From Bolinopsis microptera (lineage: Eukaryota > Ctenophora > Tentaculata > Lobata > Bolinopsidae): a DNA stretch of 64,000 nucleotides. A program made the position numbers and the translations under genes. The DNA lies in NCBI RefSeq assembly GCF_026151205.1, contig NC_087075.1, positions 11,270,303 to 11,334,302 of the forward strand, given 5' to 3'. Within the stretch, counting starts at the first letter, position 1. Every line of letters begins with the position of its first letter. Positions 25,001 through 40,000 of the stretch are shown piece after piece. The notes beneath the pieces are model-generated. The model worked only from the letters and a program-made list of their open reading frames with translations, was not told where the DNA came from and made no database searches.

Positions 25001-28000
25001 CCACAATTCGTTGAATAACTGGATGATTCTTGACATCAGTTTTGTCTGAAGACTGCAACATGAGGTAGAACCTGGAAAGATAACAGATAACAGATAACAG
25101 ATGGATAAGATAACAGCTGGCGTAACTTTGTGTTCAGAGAAAGGTTTCACGTACATTACTTGTCCAATGTCTATGAATTTGGATGGAACCACTTTTATCA
25201 ATAAATATTTATCACCACTTTCCATCAGCCAGTTAAAATTATCGACTGAGAAAATATGTGAAATCACAAAAAACTTTAAACTTTAAACTTTAAAAGTACA
25301 CAAATATCTCAAACCCAATATTAAGACAGTAGAGAAGGTTTAGTTTGTATTTAGCCTCAATGTAGTCGTGTCCTGTGTGTGAAAATGTGCCTTGCTGTCT
25401 GCCTGGAAAATGAAATGTTAAACTAACAACTAACATATTATAAACTTTAATATGAAAAACAATATTCCTTAAAGACATACGGAATTGAAACAATGCACTT
25501 CCTATACGTTATCCATCAATTAATAATTGAAGGATAACGTATAGGAAGTGCATTTTTTATTCGAATAATTGACAATTATTCGAATAAAAAATGTGAATAT
25601 TAGCGAAATGTCATGGTATAATACAAACCTAACTGAAGTAAGGGATAAAGGGGCTCTACAAACCTAACTGAAGTAAGGGATAAAGGGGCTGTCTAGCCTC
25701 ACAAACCTAACTGAAGTAAGGGATAAAGGGGCTCTACAAACCTAACTGAAGTAAGGGATAAAGGGGCTCTCTAGCCTCACAAACCTAACTGAAGTAAGGG
25801 ATAAAGGGGCTCCCTTTAATACAAACATAACTGAAGTAAGGGATAAAGGGGCTGTCTAGCCTCACAAACCTAACTGAAGTAAGGGATAAAGGGGCTGTCT
25901 AGCCTCACAAACCTAACTGAAGTAAGGGATAAAGGGGCTCTACAAACCTAACTGAAGTAAGGGATAAAGGGGCTCTCTAGCCTCACAAACCTAACTGAAG
26001 TAGGGGATAAATGGGCTCTCTAGCCTCGCTACAAACCTAACTGAAGTAAGGGATAAAGGGGCTCTCTAGCCTCGCTACAAACCTAACTGAAGTAAGGGAT
26101 AAAGGGGCTCTCTAGCCTCGCTACAAACCTAACTGAAGTAAGGGATAAAGGGGCTGTCTAGCCTCACAAACCTAACTGAAGTAAGGGATAAAGGGGCTCT
26201 CTATAATACAAACCTAACTGAAGTAAGGGATAAAGGGGCTCTACAAACCTAACTGAAGTAAGGGATAAAGGGGCTCTCTAGCCTCACAAACCTAACTGAA
26301 GTAAGGGATAAAGGGGCACTCTAGCCTCGCTACAAACCTAACTGAAGTAAGGGATAAAGGGGCTCTCTATAATACAAACCTAACTGAAGTAAGGGATAAA
26401 GGGGCTCTACAAACCTAACTGAAGTAAGGGATAAAGGGGCTCTCTAGCCTCACAAACCTAACTGAAGTAAGGGATAAAGGGGCACTCTAGCCTCGCTACA
26501 AACCTAACTGAAGTAAGGGATAAAGGGGCTCTCTAGCCTCGCTACAAACCTAACTGAAGTAAGGGATAAAGGGGCTCTCTAGCCTCGCTACAAACCTAAC
26601 TGAAGTAAGGGATAAAGGGGCTGTCTAGCCTCACAAACCTAACTGAAGTAAGGGATAAAGGGGCTCTCTATAATACAAACCTAACTGAAGTAAGGGATAA
26701 AGGGGCTCTACAAACCTAACTGAAGTAAGGGATAAAGGGGCTCTCTATAATACAAACCTAACTGAAGTAAGGGATAAAGGGGCTCTCTAGCCTCGCTACA
26801 AACCTAACTGAAGTAAGGGATAAAGGGGCTCTCTAGCCTCGCTCAACTTCTCTCTAAACTCCTCCAACATTTCTGGTAGTTCCGGACAGTTCTGATTGGC
26901 AATTAGATGATTAGTGATATCTTGGTTATTATTGAATGGGGGAACATGTCGTAGTAAAGATATTAAAAACAAAATTATGCTTATTTATTTTTATTTAGCC
27001 TTGGTCATATAGGTTACATGAACCTGAATGTTAATAAAATCAGAAAAATTAGAAAGATTATCAAAGTAACCTGGTGTAGAAAGATAAGTTTGTCATCTTT
27101 AGACATATTTTCAAAGTCTGTTCTGACAATAGTTTTCTTTTCGGTTGTCTCTTTGGAGTCTGATATAAATCTGAAAATTGTGTAACAATATTAAGAAAAG
27201 CGTTTTTGATTTAAACGATCACGTGAAGCACCATTCTTTCGTAAGATCAAAATATACGACTTCTAAATTCTGAAATTTGAGCTCTAACTTAGATGGACAT
27301 GGTCAGTATTAGGACAATATTTAGAGCAACTATATTATACAAACAAGATCCCATACCTCTGTGAATCAAAGTGGTCGTCAGTTAGATGGCTCATTAATCT
27401 CTTCTGTAAAACCATCGCCTCCCTCTCTTCCTCCTCCTCCAGCTAGAATACAGATTATTTTTAAATCTAGAGGCACAGAGATAATCTACAGGTCTGGAGA
27501 TGAAACCATCATAATTGCTATTAATTTTATGGGTACTATAATGTTTCAATTAGTTAGTGGCTCAATGAACGTAATACCACACAAAGAAGAACGAGAAAAA
27601 GGCACACGGAGTCTAAGGAAGAAATCTAAGGAATGTAACATACCTCTTCCTCTGCAGCACTGGACAAGTCTGACTCCTCTTCCTCCTCATTGTAGTAGGT
27701 AGATCTCTTCTTTCCCCACGCCTGGTCCTTCTCTCTGCAGGGATTATCAGTAAGAAATAAAACTAATTAAGTTAATCAAGATCACATAATTTTATTTTTG
27801 CTTCATTAACTTATTGTTTCATTAACTAACTTATTCACTTATTGCTTCACTACTGCATTGTTGTCATACGTTGTTACCTTGTGGGGATCAAAAGCATGCC
27901 GATTTGAACTCTACAAACTCTTGATTAAAAGAGATTTCACTATTTACACCTCAAATTTATAAGAATCACGTGATCTAATACCTGAGTTCGTCTTCTATCT

Positions 28001-31000
28001 CCTCAAAACCTCGCTCCCTCATCTCCTCTCCCGACTCTTCACTCTCATCTGTAATGTTAATACTAAATGGTAGAAGTTTTAACTCGTAAATTAGAGAAAT
28101 CTGTTATGAATAAAATTAACAATACACTGTGCCTAAGATAACAAAGTCATACCCTCTAGACAAGTCACAACAACGTAAAGATAACCTAAACTGGTGTAAT
28201 ACTAGAAGAGCCGTTGTATATCACTCACTTTGAACCTTTAACAAGTCCACACGGATAGGTTAGCTTTCTTCAGACATGAAAACAATAAAAAAGCTCAATC
28301 TGATTTAAATAGCACACTTTCAGTCTAAATTAATTACGTAATTAAGTAATTAGTTAATTAGTCACGTGACTTACCTTCCTCGTCAGAATCAGGTAGTTGT
28401 AACAGGTCTTCTGTTTCAAGGTCCTCGTCACCTTCACTCTCACTGTCACCGTCAAACCTGGACAATGAGATCGTTAAGTTATCAGTTGTTAGTCATTACT
28501 AATTAGTCATTAATCTATTAGACAGTCATGGTGAGATTTGATTTCAAAAATTTATCATTATGCCAGTTACTCCTGTCAGTTTGCTACAGATGAAAGGTAC
28601 CGGTAATTAGAAGTAATCAAGTCTTCATCGCAATCTAAGATATAATTTTACGACATCCTAAGTGATCCCCCACTATCATCAATAACTTTCCCGATTACTT
28701 TTAATTCTACTGCAAGGGTCTCCGTTACGACAATATTATTTTTACCACTCCAGTATTGTCACTAAAACATACTACCACACACACTACATATCATAAACAT
28801 CGCTTAAACATCATCATCCGCTGCAATATATCACGGTTTCTACACCATAATACTCTGACCCATGAAATATAAGTAAACTGGTAAAGGTATCCAAAATAGC
28901 AGGTGTTAATATAACAACCTCTTTTTGTTTACTACACTGAAATAATAATACACTGTAAAATATAACTTTAATGGCAGGTGTCAACTGACTTTGTTTCTGT
29001 TTAGTTCTTCTTTTAAAATCGCACATCCTCATAACAATTTTAGCCATCTGCGCAGCAATGATGGATCGTTCAAATTTCAACCATTTTAGACTCCACTCGA
29101 CTCCCCCATCCGTAAGCCAACCACTTTACACATAGCCAATGTTAATTAATCAGACGTCTCAAACTTCCTCCCCCTCTTTACACCTTGGTAATACTGTGGA
29201 TGACCCAAGTAAGAACAATATGAATACAGTTAAATGGAATAATATGTAACATGATACAGTTCAGAGGACTCCTTTACCATTAAATTCAAATAATATCCAC
29301 CATGTACTAGTATGGCGGGAAGCCCTGTTGTACAGTATAAATAACACCATGTATCGTTATAATAATACACATTTCTCTTCGGGAGGTAGCAAGAAAGAAT
29401 GCAATAAATAACCAATAACCATGTACTTTGTATCAAATCATTGAGACCCAGTGCCTCACGGCTCACCCCTCACTATACAATATGGATATTTGTGGAGCAT
29501 TAGATAATACATTTACAGCACCTCCGGTAACAGCTGAGATTCCAAAGAAGTCTCAGTTCACCTAGATGTATCCTCAAGAAACAGTACTGTACTAATATTA
29601 CTAATATTACTAAACATTGCATCACTGTCCTAATATTACTAATATATTACTAAACAGTAAACGTTGCATTACTGTCTTAATATTACTGTCCTAATATTGG
29701 AGTACAACATTCATTGCAGCTAATCCTCTCCATTCCACGACGAAAGAGATGTAAGTGAGAAACATAAAACATTTGGGGAGCTTCACTTGACCTTACAGCT
29801 ATACTAATTACTATACTAATACAGTCTGACTCTTCTGTATTGAAGTGCTTTCCACTAAGGTAAATTCTCAACGACATTCCTCCAGAACCTAGCCAGTGGC
29901 CAATTCAGCTACAGTGCGACAACAGCATAACTGAGAATCGTCTCCATTCCACGACGAAAGAGATGTAACTCAGTGAGCACCACTTTTACAAAAGTTAACG
30001 CCGAATTTCTCACACCTTTCTAAGCAAGCATTTTGCACAACTTCGCTAATGTAATCAAGAAGATCTACTGAACTGAGAGAGAAGACGCCCTACCTCCATA
30101 TAAGGGCATCACGTGATGTGACGCCCTACCTCCTTACAACTTTATAAGGGCATCACGTGATGTACCTCCCCAGATTGTATTACATGGAACACACTAGAGC
30201 AGGGAACCTGGCGAGAGTCTACCACGGAATGGAACACCAATCAACTATAATATACAACTCATACGTATATAATGCTTATGTACGAGTGGACATTTTAAAG
30301 GTGAAATCTACACTAATTGGAACCGAAGAGAAGTATTTAACGCTTCCTTGTCATTAGAGTCAGTACTTTAATGTTTTATACATTAATTGTACTATTTTGC
30401 CACTTTATAGCATTGATCTTGGAACCTAATGTTGATTGTTTGGTTGTAACTCCATGGCTACGTTCAGTTGTCATGGTCTACAATATATGGAGACAACGTG
30501 TGATAGCTCGAAAAGCTTCATCATACTTCACATACTTCACATACTTCACATACAACGCTCATTAACGGTGTATTCTGTTATTTGATTCTGTTCTACGTAT
30601 ATAATCTACTACTTTACACGGTAGTCGGAAGAGAAATAAGATGACATTACTGTATGAATCCCACTGTTGAGATAACCAAAAACACAAACCCTGCGAGCCA
30701 AATTAAACGAACTAGTGTTCCAGTTGCTAGAACGCCCTGAACAGAAATTTGGCCCTCTCTACATTGCGTTGCATGCGATGACCGTCTCCTGACACAGCTA
30801 AAGACATTACCCCAGATAATGTAGGGCAATTCAATTATCCCTTATTAGGAAGTAAAGGTGATTATGGTAGCCTATCAATTAGTAATTTATTAGAAGGACA
30901 ATTAATCCAATCAGCTGTGTCCTACGAAGATTAGATTATCCAGGTACTTTGTATTTCATGTAGACACTGTAAAGCGTTATATATTATGTAGTGTAATGCA

Positions 31001-34000
31001 GTATGATAATCTAAAGAATGGAATATCTAACACCTGTCACCTGATGCCCTTATATGGTCACGACCGATTAGTACCATCTCCTAATTCAGTATATCCACCA
31101 AGAATAAAGAATGCGATGGAATCCAGAGAAAGTGTAGTAAGATGCTCTAGTCTCTACACGGGCAGCACACAGTACTACCATGTAAACTCTTTCAACATAT
31201 CTGGCACCTCTCCAAGTTTACCTACACCAGCAGCACTTGATACTTTTAAAGTACCTGTTTTGAGGCACCTTCTTCAGCACATCATTGTGCTTACCTTGTG
31301 CTTACATTGTGCTTACCTTGTGGTGTGCTTAATGCTTACATTCTAAGAGTTACAAAACACCTCTTCTGTGATCTATCGTACAGACATATCAACATATCTG
31401 GCAACTGTCCAAGTAACATTTATCTGCACTCTCTGCAGCACATCATATTGCACAGCATACACCTCCGTCGTAAACATAATACCATTCAACAGCAGTGTTA
31501 ACATCATACATTTTGTAAACCTAGTTAACAAGTGAACGGTAATTCCGTGAGAAAAGCTCACATTAAAAAATGTATTTAAAAGTTAAAAAATACTTTGATT
31601 TAATACGAATGTGGAGAGTATGATGGCATGAGTACCACCAAATACGCTACAGCATGTGCAGATACACTAATATCCGGTGGTCCTGTGAGAATAGGAAACG
31701 TCTGAATTGGCCGTAAACAGAAAAGTGGACGCGGTTCGTAATATAATTAGATGTGTAATGATGACAAAAGCTATGAAGGTTATGGACACTAAAGTTTGCA
31801 ACATTGCAATTTTTGGTTGTTGAAGGTATCTCAATATGAACTGAAGTTGGGTGGCTTCTTTTGTGCCTATTGTGCAATTGAAATGATTCTACCGTTTTTA
31901 TTTACTGTTATTTTATTTACTTTTATTTTATCCGTTTAACTTTTATCAAGTTCCATCGTCTTCGGCAAAACATGACACTATCTCTCGAAGCAGAAGGAGT
32001 TACACACTACCATCACTTACTGCCTTATTCTTTGTAACCAGACTTACTTCCCTACACTGCCTCACCATATATGGAATAATGAGCCGACAGATTCTGGAGC
32101 AATGTCTTTGCGCTAGCTGGCCGAGGCATGGCTACGTGTTATGATATTTTCAAGATATCGCGGTATACGTTAATAGATGCCGATGAAACTGGATACCAAT
32201 ATATTCTGTTTTCAGTTCCAATATCTACGGGTTCAGAGCGAGCAGGAGCGTATATTTTACGGACGATATCTTCATATGCATAACATTACCATTCATTCAT
32301 CGCTTTGCATGCTACGTGAACGATGGTTTGATTTAAACGTGAGTCATTTATTGGGTAATCTTATTCTCGGAATTGTTATCATTAAATAACGGGCAGTTTC
32401 TTTGTAATATATGCACAAAACCATGATTATTATCTACAATTGCTATAACTATTTAACAAACAAGAGCGCTCTGTTCATTGTCTCGAGAAATGGTAGGGAC
32501 TAGTGGACTAGCCAGACTAGCGATAGTTAAGATTAAATTCTTACACTGATAAATATCACTAATCACACTGTTGTGACAAAGGAATAAACTTGCTTTTTTT
32601 AGGTGAGGTTAAAGTCGACATGTTAAATGTAACTTATTACATTTTAATTCATGTTATACATTTTTCGTGATGTATGTATAATATGTTTGAAAGTATTTCG
32701 AACGCTCGCTAATCATTGTTATGCAACTTCGGAAATTACATTATATATTTAAGTTAATACTACTAGAAGGAAATGAAAATCCTCTAAGTTGCTGTGAAAC
32801 TGTATTTATGGTTAAGGAATGTTAGAACTTGGACCATCGCCAAATTTGCCATGTAAGGCTGTGTGAAGGATCAAAAATATTTAACTTCTGTGTATGTTTT
32901 ATGTTTTATACTAGTTATAGTGTCATTCTACTATTCTCTCGTTGCGAATCTATTATATGGTCGACATCTGCAATATATCATATTGACAGCCATTGACAGA
33001 GTCTCATCGCTGCAAATGCCAACCAACTGTCAAATTGTAATTGAATTGTCTTAATATGAATCTCAAATCGAACTGTTATATATAAATACAGCCTAGTACT
33101 GAAAGTATCGGCAACAGACAATACATTGTGGAATGTGGTATGCAGTGCAAATCATCCATTGTTTAATTCGTACAATGCAGATGAAACGAACTACCACGAT
33201 ACGAAAAAGACAACAATTCCTTTTATTATTTCTATAAAAATCCATCTGAACTTAAGCGCTAAAGGCTATTATGATTTTAAAACCGTCGTGAATCGTGGTT
33301 CGGCAAGGCTACAAGTTGTTAGATTCTTTCTTAGATTCTGATTCAGAGTCGAATTTCTGGAAGGTTCTTTATCATTTTAATGCTTATGTCTCTAGCACGG
33401 CTTTTCAGGTGTTTAGTGTTTACCAGCTGCAGCAAGGACATTACATTGTTACCGAACGTGATTATATTGTTGAATGTGGTTCATTCATAATTATACCATT
33501 CATACAACAGTAAAATGTACTTTCAGGATATCAAGACTGCTCGAAAGAGAAGAGTTGCAGACAGAGAATGAAGTTGATAATTATAATTATTATGATAATT
33601 ATAGTGATAACTGACAGTGATGTGACGCAGATTAGTACAGGTCGGTAACTTGGTGTGTGTGGAAATCACATCTACCTTACTCCTTACTAAGGGGTTGTTT
33701 ACATATCACGTGATCATCGAGGAAGGAGGTAGGGGGTTTCTAAATGAGTAGCGAGTACGATTGTGTAATTTTAACACAATAGCTAAGTATAAAACTGATT
33801 ACGGAGGGGAAGGGGGTTAGAAATATGGGTAACAAAACTAATAAATATTACACTATTTTTCTTCCGGCATATTATGAATGAACCCCAACATTATATTAAT
33901 ATCTAGCACAGATAAAGAATGTAGATGATTCTACTTTTCTACTTTTAAAAAGAATTATTTCAGGAAAATAAGTAGGTCGTTCTTTTAGTGAAACTACTTA

Positions 34001-37000
34001 TATAATAAAATGAAAATGCAGGTACATAACTGAATCCGCATTTTATTATACTTAAAGCAGTATTTAGGTATTCATGTGTTCAGGTGTTCATTTTTCTCGG
34101 GAACTGCCCAAACGCACGGTTTAGTTAGTCCACAAAAGAAGTAGTCTACCGGAAATCAGGAAAATGGAGAATACCACAACAAATCAAAATATCTAGAATA
34201 TTGTCGAAACAATTCAGAATATTAGTGATATGCAGGTAAATTACAATAGATATTATCAAGAAGCTAATCGTACTGCACTTACATAATAAATATCACATCA
34301 ATGGCAACAGATCATTAACTACTGTCTGTATTACGCGTCATTCAATTAATGGTAATTGTATTATGCTATTGCAATGGAATAATGCCAGTCATCTAGCTGT
34401 ATGTAAGGCGTAAGTGTATACAATACACATTGTTGTCTACATCAGCTTTAATTATGACAACGGTTTGTTTCTTGTTAATTTTATTTGTAATATGTTCAAT
34501 GTTCATCGACGATAAGTTGTTAATATGTTTTAGTTGATAATGTTATCTAATTCTTTGAGACGTTTCCGGTGCTCAATAATTGATAATAGAAGTCACCATC
34601 TAGATCTAGCAACTTGAAGACATTGAAGTATCAACTTGATTTCTTTATGAACATAATTAACCTTTGCAATTATAGTTCCAATAGTCGCTTCAAGCGTGCA
34701 TGGTGACGGTGTCAAAGTAAGCTTTGTTGCTTACAGCTGTCTAGAAGGGATGTTAACATAGATTCAAGTTGTATGGGTGTAGGACACAAAGGCGGTAGAC
34801 GCAAGAACGGAGGACGCAAAAACGGAGGACACGAGGGAGTTACTTTCCCAAAAGGGTGGACTCAAGGGCAAGGGCGAATCACATGATTCATTTTAGCATC
34901 GACACGAATGCGTTACCAAATACCAGATAAGTTTAAACCAAATCTGCTGCTGAGTTGGCTAAGATATTTAAGGAAAATCTCTCAATTTTTGGCTCGTGTT
35001 AATCTGGGTGATTATTTATCATATCACTATGTTTCGTTTCGAATTTATATGTGAGTAGAACGAATTCTTCGTGCTAAGCTTTACGTCAACCTGACTGTTG
35101 AGAACATCAAAAAACCCGTTTGTCCATGTTAAAGTGATTCATGTGATTCCCCCTCCTGTCCACCTTTTTAAGAAAGTACCGCCCTCGCACCCTACGCCCT
35201 CGTGTCCGGTTCCCGTTCGGACATATGACATCAATTATTGAAGATGATTGGTAAAGATCAGACTAAGACTAGTAATTACTAAGACTTGTTCTAACTTTCC
35301 AAAACACCTGTTACTCACAATTTACTGAGTGTACCATAACAACAGTATACTGTTACCAGGTAACAAAACATACGGTAATTACACTACTGAGTACTGAATA
35401 TCCCTCCGCAGAGTATGTCTCATGAACCTCCTATCACTGCCCCAGGAACTTCACCTACAGATCCTCTCCCACCTCCCTCCCTCCTCTCTCCCTCACCTCT
35501 CTCGTGTCTGTAAAACCACGTACTGCCTCTGTAACGACCCTACTTTATGGTCGTGGTTCTGTGTGAGAGATCACGGGGTCAGACCACGTGACTGTTACCT
35601 AGCTAAACAGTTTTACCGAGCCTTCCTGCATCACAACAGTGTGATCAGCTTCAGGAGAGGGAGGGAGGAGATGGTAGATGATGGCTCTTTCAGCCTGGAC
35701 ACACTACCGGAGCTGGAACAGACACAGTTGTTTCTAAAGATATCCACCCCAGCACTGGTTGGAGCTGAGATATTCGAGTTGTATATGGATGATGATGGGA
35801 GAGTTATTGGGAGTTATCGGATCGGGTCTCGGTCAGGGTTGTCAGTAGTGCAGATATCTGAGAAGCTACACTTTTATGATGTGTTGTTTTATGTTCGGTG
35901 CGGTGAAAATCATGAGGTTTTGTCAGTAAATGGAACTGTTGCGGAGTATAATAGGTTTAGAGAGCATGATTTTGTGTGAAGGAGTGTATGTCACCTGATG
36001 CCCTAATATGGTCAATTAATCATAATTTTCTGTGACCGGAAGGAAGCTGAATGTCACAGAAAGTGAATTGAGAGATGTAAAAAAGGATTCATTTTCGAGT
36101 GAATTGGAGCTTTTTATAATTTTCAGATCAGACTGCGAGCAAAGACGACACCATGTTCAAAGAATGTTTGATTAACACAAGTTGTCTCCCTTATCCGAAT
36201 CCTCATAAATTCTAATATTGAGTTTATTTTTTATTTTATTTTCATTCGTGTTGAAATTAACTGCAAAGATTCCAAAGATTAACCCAGGTGCAAACTGCAA
36301 ACAATACGCAAATCGTATCGTTTTGAAATCGCCAGAAGAGGTCAATTTAAAACTTGTCAAATTTTAAACAAATAAATGAAATCAGAATCATAAAAGTTAT
36401 GATGCGCTTAATAATTTCAATATCGTGTAAATTAGAATAGGGGTTTTGAGAAAGTTAAGATGGCTGTGCGGCCATACATTAGTATCATCAGGAGATAATT
36501 AGTACCCAAGTTAAGAAAGCTAAACCTGTACAGATGTCTTGGCAACTGCCCAGTGTTCATTCAGAATCATAAAACTACTCTGTATCATGTAAATCCTGTA
36601 TTGGGCAGCATTGTAAACTTGTTTTACTAACTTATTACATAATATTGTATTACATGTATATTGTACTTTGAAATGTAAAATTATAATTTAAAATTTACGA
36701 AATAAAGAAGTACATAATACTAATTAATAACGTTACAGACGGACACAATATTAGAAAATAAAGTATACCATAAATTTTAAAGGTGCATATAATTACGGGA
36801 GTAGTGGGGCTACATTCCTAAACTTCATACTTTCGACTATCGTAATTTTGCGGTGCAATTACTGAGTCTGCTATAGACAGTCTTCACAGATCGGGTGGTA
36901 AATTGACGAGGATATTGCCCGAGAAATCACTCGTTTCTAAAAGATTAATGTTTGTCGCTCACGTAGCATGTAACGCGATGAATGAATTGTAATTTATGAA

Positions 37001-40000
37001 TATGAAGATATCATCTGTAAAATATACGCTCCTGCTCGCTCTGAACCCGTAGATATTGGAACTGAAAACAGAATATATTGGTATCCAGTTTCATCGGCAT
37101 CTATAATTAAGGTATACCACGATATCTTCAAAATATCATAACACATAGCCGTGCCTCGGCCAGCTAGCGCAAAGACATTGCTCCAGAATCTGTCGGCTCA
37201 TTATTCCATATATGGAGAGGCAGTGTAGGGAAGTAAGTCTGGTTACAAAGAATAAGGCAGTAAGTGATGGTAGCGTGTAACTGATCCTTCTGGCTTTCAG
37301 ATAAAGTGCAGTGATTCTCATTGAGAGACGATGGATCTGGCGAATGGCGATAAATCAAAATCTTTCTAAATTTCCTGCACATGAAGTATAGCATTTATCT
37401 CAACTACAGGTCCTGGAAGCGGAAGTATCAGTCCCCAAAGTAAGAAGAAAACTTGGTGACACCTCAGCCAAAAAGTCCTGAGATTCGTATTGAGAGACGA
37501 TGGACCTGGCGATAAACTCAGACGAATGATGCACAGATGTACTAATATCTCAACCTAACGAGTCACAGTAGATGAAGAAAGACAGTATTAATAGTAATTG
37601 TGTGTTTGCAGTTTTAAGCACTTATCCAATCTCGGAACCTTCAGTAATAGTCGTTCAAGTGTACTTGGATATGTTTTATACATGTTGTGAACGCGGGAGG
37701 GATCAAAAGAGTGGTAATTCAACGGAAGGTTCGCCTACAGATATTCAGTACTCGGATACTTGTTAATGCTATTCAGTCACTGTACTCTTTCTACTCCGAT
37801 TACCAATGTGTTAGTTAGGTTTTAACATTGTGTGATATTTTATATTATTCAGTGTTCTTTATCACAGAACTTCTTACTTCTGTCCGTTAGAACACGCGAG
37901 GCGTTTTGTAACTCCCCCAATGTGAGCATTAAGCACAGCACAATATAAGCACAATGTAAGCACAATTAAGCATAATGATGTGCTAAAGAAGATGCCTCAA
38001 AGCAGGTACGTTAAAAGTATCAAGTGCTGCTGGTGTAGGTAAAGTTGGAGATGTGCCAGATATGTTGAGAGAGTTAACATGATAGCCTTGCTATTGTATA
38101 TTGGCTGTGCAGAATAGAGCGTCTTACCGTATCTGGTCAAGATTCGATCGCATTCTTTATTCTTGGTGGATATACTGAATTAGGAGATGGTACTAATCAG
38201 TCGTGACCATATAAGGGCATCAGGTGACAGGTGTTAGATATTCCATTCTTAAGATTATCATACTATATTACACTACATAATATATCACGCATTACAGTGT
38301 CTACTGTCTACATGAAGTACAAAGTACCTGGATAATCTAATCTTCGTAGGATACAGCTGATTGGATTAATTGTCCTTCTAATAAATTACTAATTGATAGT
38401 CTACAATAATTATCTTTAATTGTACTTCCTAATAAGGGGTAATTACATTGCTGTCCATTATCTGGGGTAATGTCTTTAGTTCTGAAGTGGGTTTTTGGAA
38501 ACATGTGTTTTCTCGTTAAAAAAAGAGGTTTCATACTTTTGTAGTGCTTATGTCAGATATGGTATGATCATAGCGCCGTTGATTCCGAGAATGATAAAGA
38601 GACAGTGCAGGAAGCATGAACCTGGGAACTTTGTCAAAGATGACAAGCGTAAATAAAGAACTATTTCATTTATCGGACTAGTAATCCGCGTTTAGATTTG
38701 TCAGTTCGCCCATTAAAATTATACACTCTGACAGTCTGACTGTTTGGATTAAAATTAAATTGTAAACACTCTGACAGTCTGACTGTTTGGATTAAAATTA
38801 AATTGTAAACACTCTGACAGTCTGACTCGACTGTTTGGATTTGTCACCAATGTCAACACGTTACAAATGAACAGATTTAAACAGACGAGCAACAGATGCA
38901 GTATTTAGGAGAGATGTTAACGTAAAGCCAACACGAAAGATTATCTGAAGTCACCTGTTGCCTTAGCAACTTGAAATTAAAAAGGGTTGTAAAACTTCGA
39001 GTAATTATCACGCTCCGTCCAAAGAATTGAGATTTAAAGTACATAATAATATCTCCACTCTCCAGATAAATTAGGTTTTTAGTCTCCGTGCACTAAGGAG
39101 TGTGAGTTCTTTCCTTATAAGCAATGTTTGAAACGGAGATGAAACAATTTCAAAAGATTCAAATTGCGAATTTGATATTGATGATGGCCATGGAATTTGA
39201 CCTGATTACAATCAACACCAATTCAATAGCATTGTAATGGGTTGATGGATCTGTAACATCTCGCTCTTCATTAACTCGGTGAGGAGTATTTTTCAGGATA
39301 TAAAATATAAAACGATGTCTGTAAGTCACTCCAATAAAGTGGATAAATACATTACCAAATTATGTTATATTATTCAAATGTAATAATTATAATGTTTTTA
39401 GAGGATTTCTCGACCATCTTAGATATTTCCCAATGCATTCAGTATCCTATTTCTATTGATTTCTCAGGCGTTAGCTCAGAAAGCAAATCCTGTAATATGT
39501 TGATCCAAAACTGTATAAACACCACAAAGGGGCTTAAGAAACACATCAGATCATGATGATATTATAACTCCACATCCTTTGATGCAAGTGGTATTCAAGA
39601 ACAATGCTCACATTCCAGTACAATAGCCTGCTGAGACACGTAATTTAAAACACATCGCTCGTAGAGATTAACTATTCGAAGAGCTTGAGGAGTAGTACTA
39701 GGAAAAATGGAAGAGCCTGCCAATGCCTCCCTCGAGACATCGTCTTATCTCAGAGACATTATCTCGAGACATCATCTTATCTCAGAATTCAGTCCGCACC
39801 AAGAAGGATACAAAGAGAATCATACGACGCTAATTTACTCAAAATCATTATTTAGAATCTTCGGTACTGACTAACGAACAAGAAATTCCTTTGATGTTAT
39901 TAGGTATAACGTGTTATTAGGTATCACGTAGCCTTAGCACTTAGTATTACCCACGAGGTATTGAATAAACTATTCTAATGATGATAAACATTCCAAAGCA

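Noticed and set aside
25622-26850. Regular repeats resembling a CRISPR array
   Set aside because: The joints between cores are a few recurring variants, not unique spacers, and the unit is a copy of a UTP3 exon end in a eukaryotic intron.
37136-37394. Frames in the right arm of the inverted duplication
   Set aside because: The matching frames in the left arm are broken by stops and the reading is not preserved, so selection on a protein is not visible.
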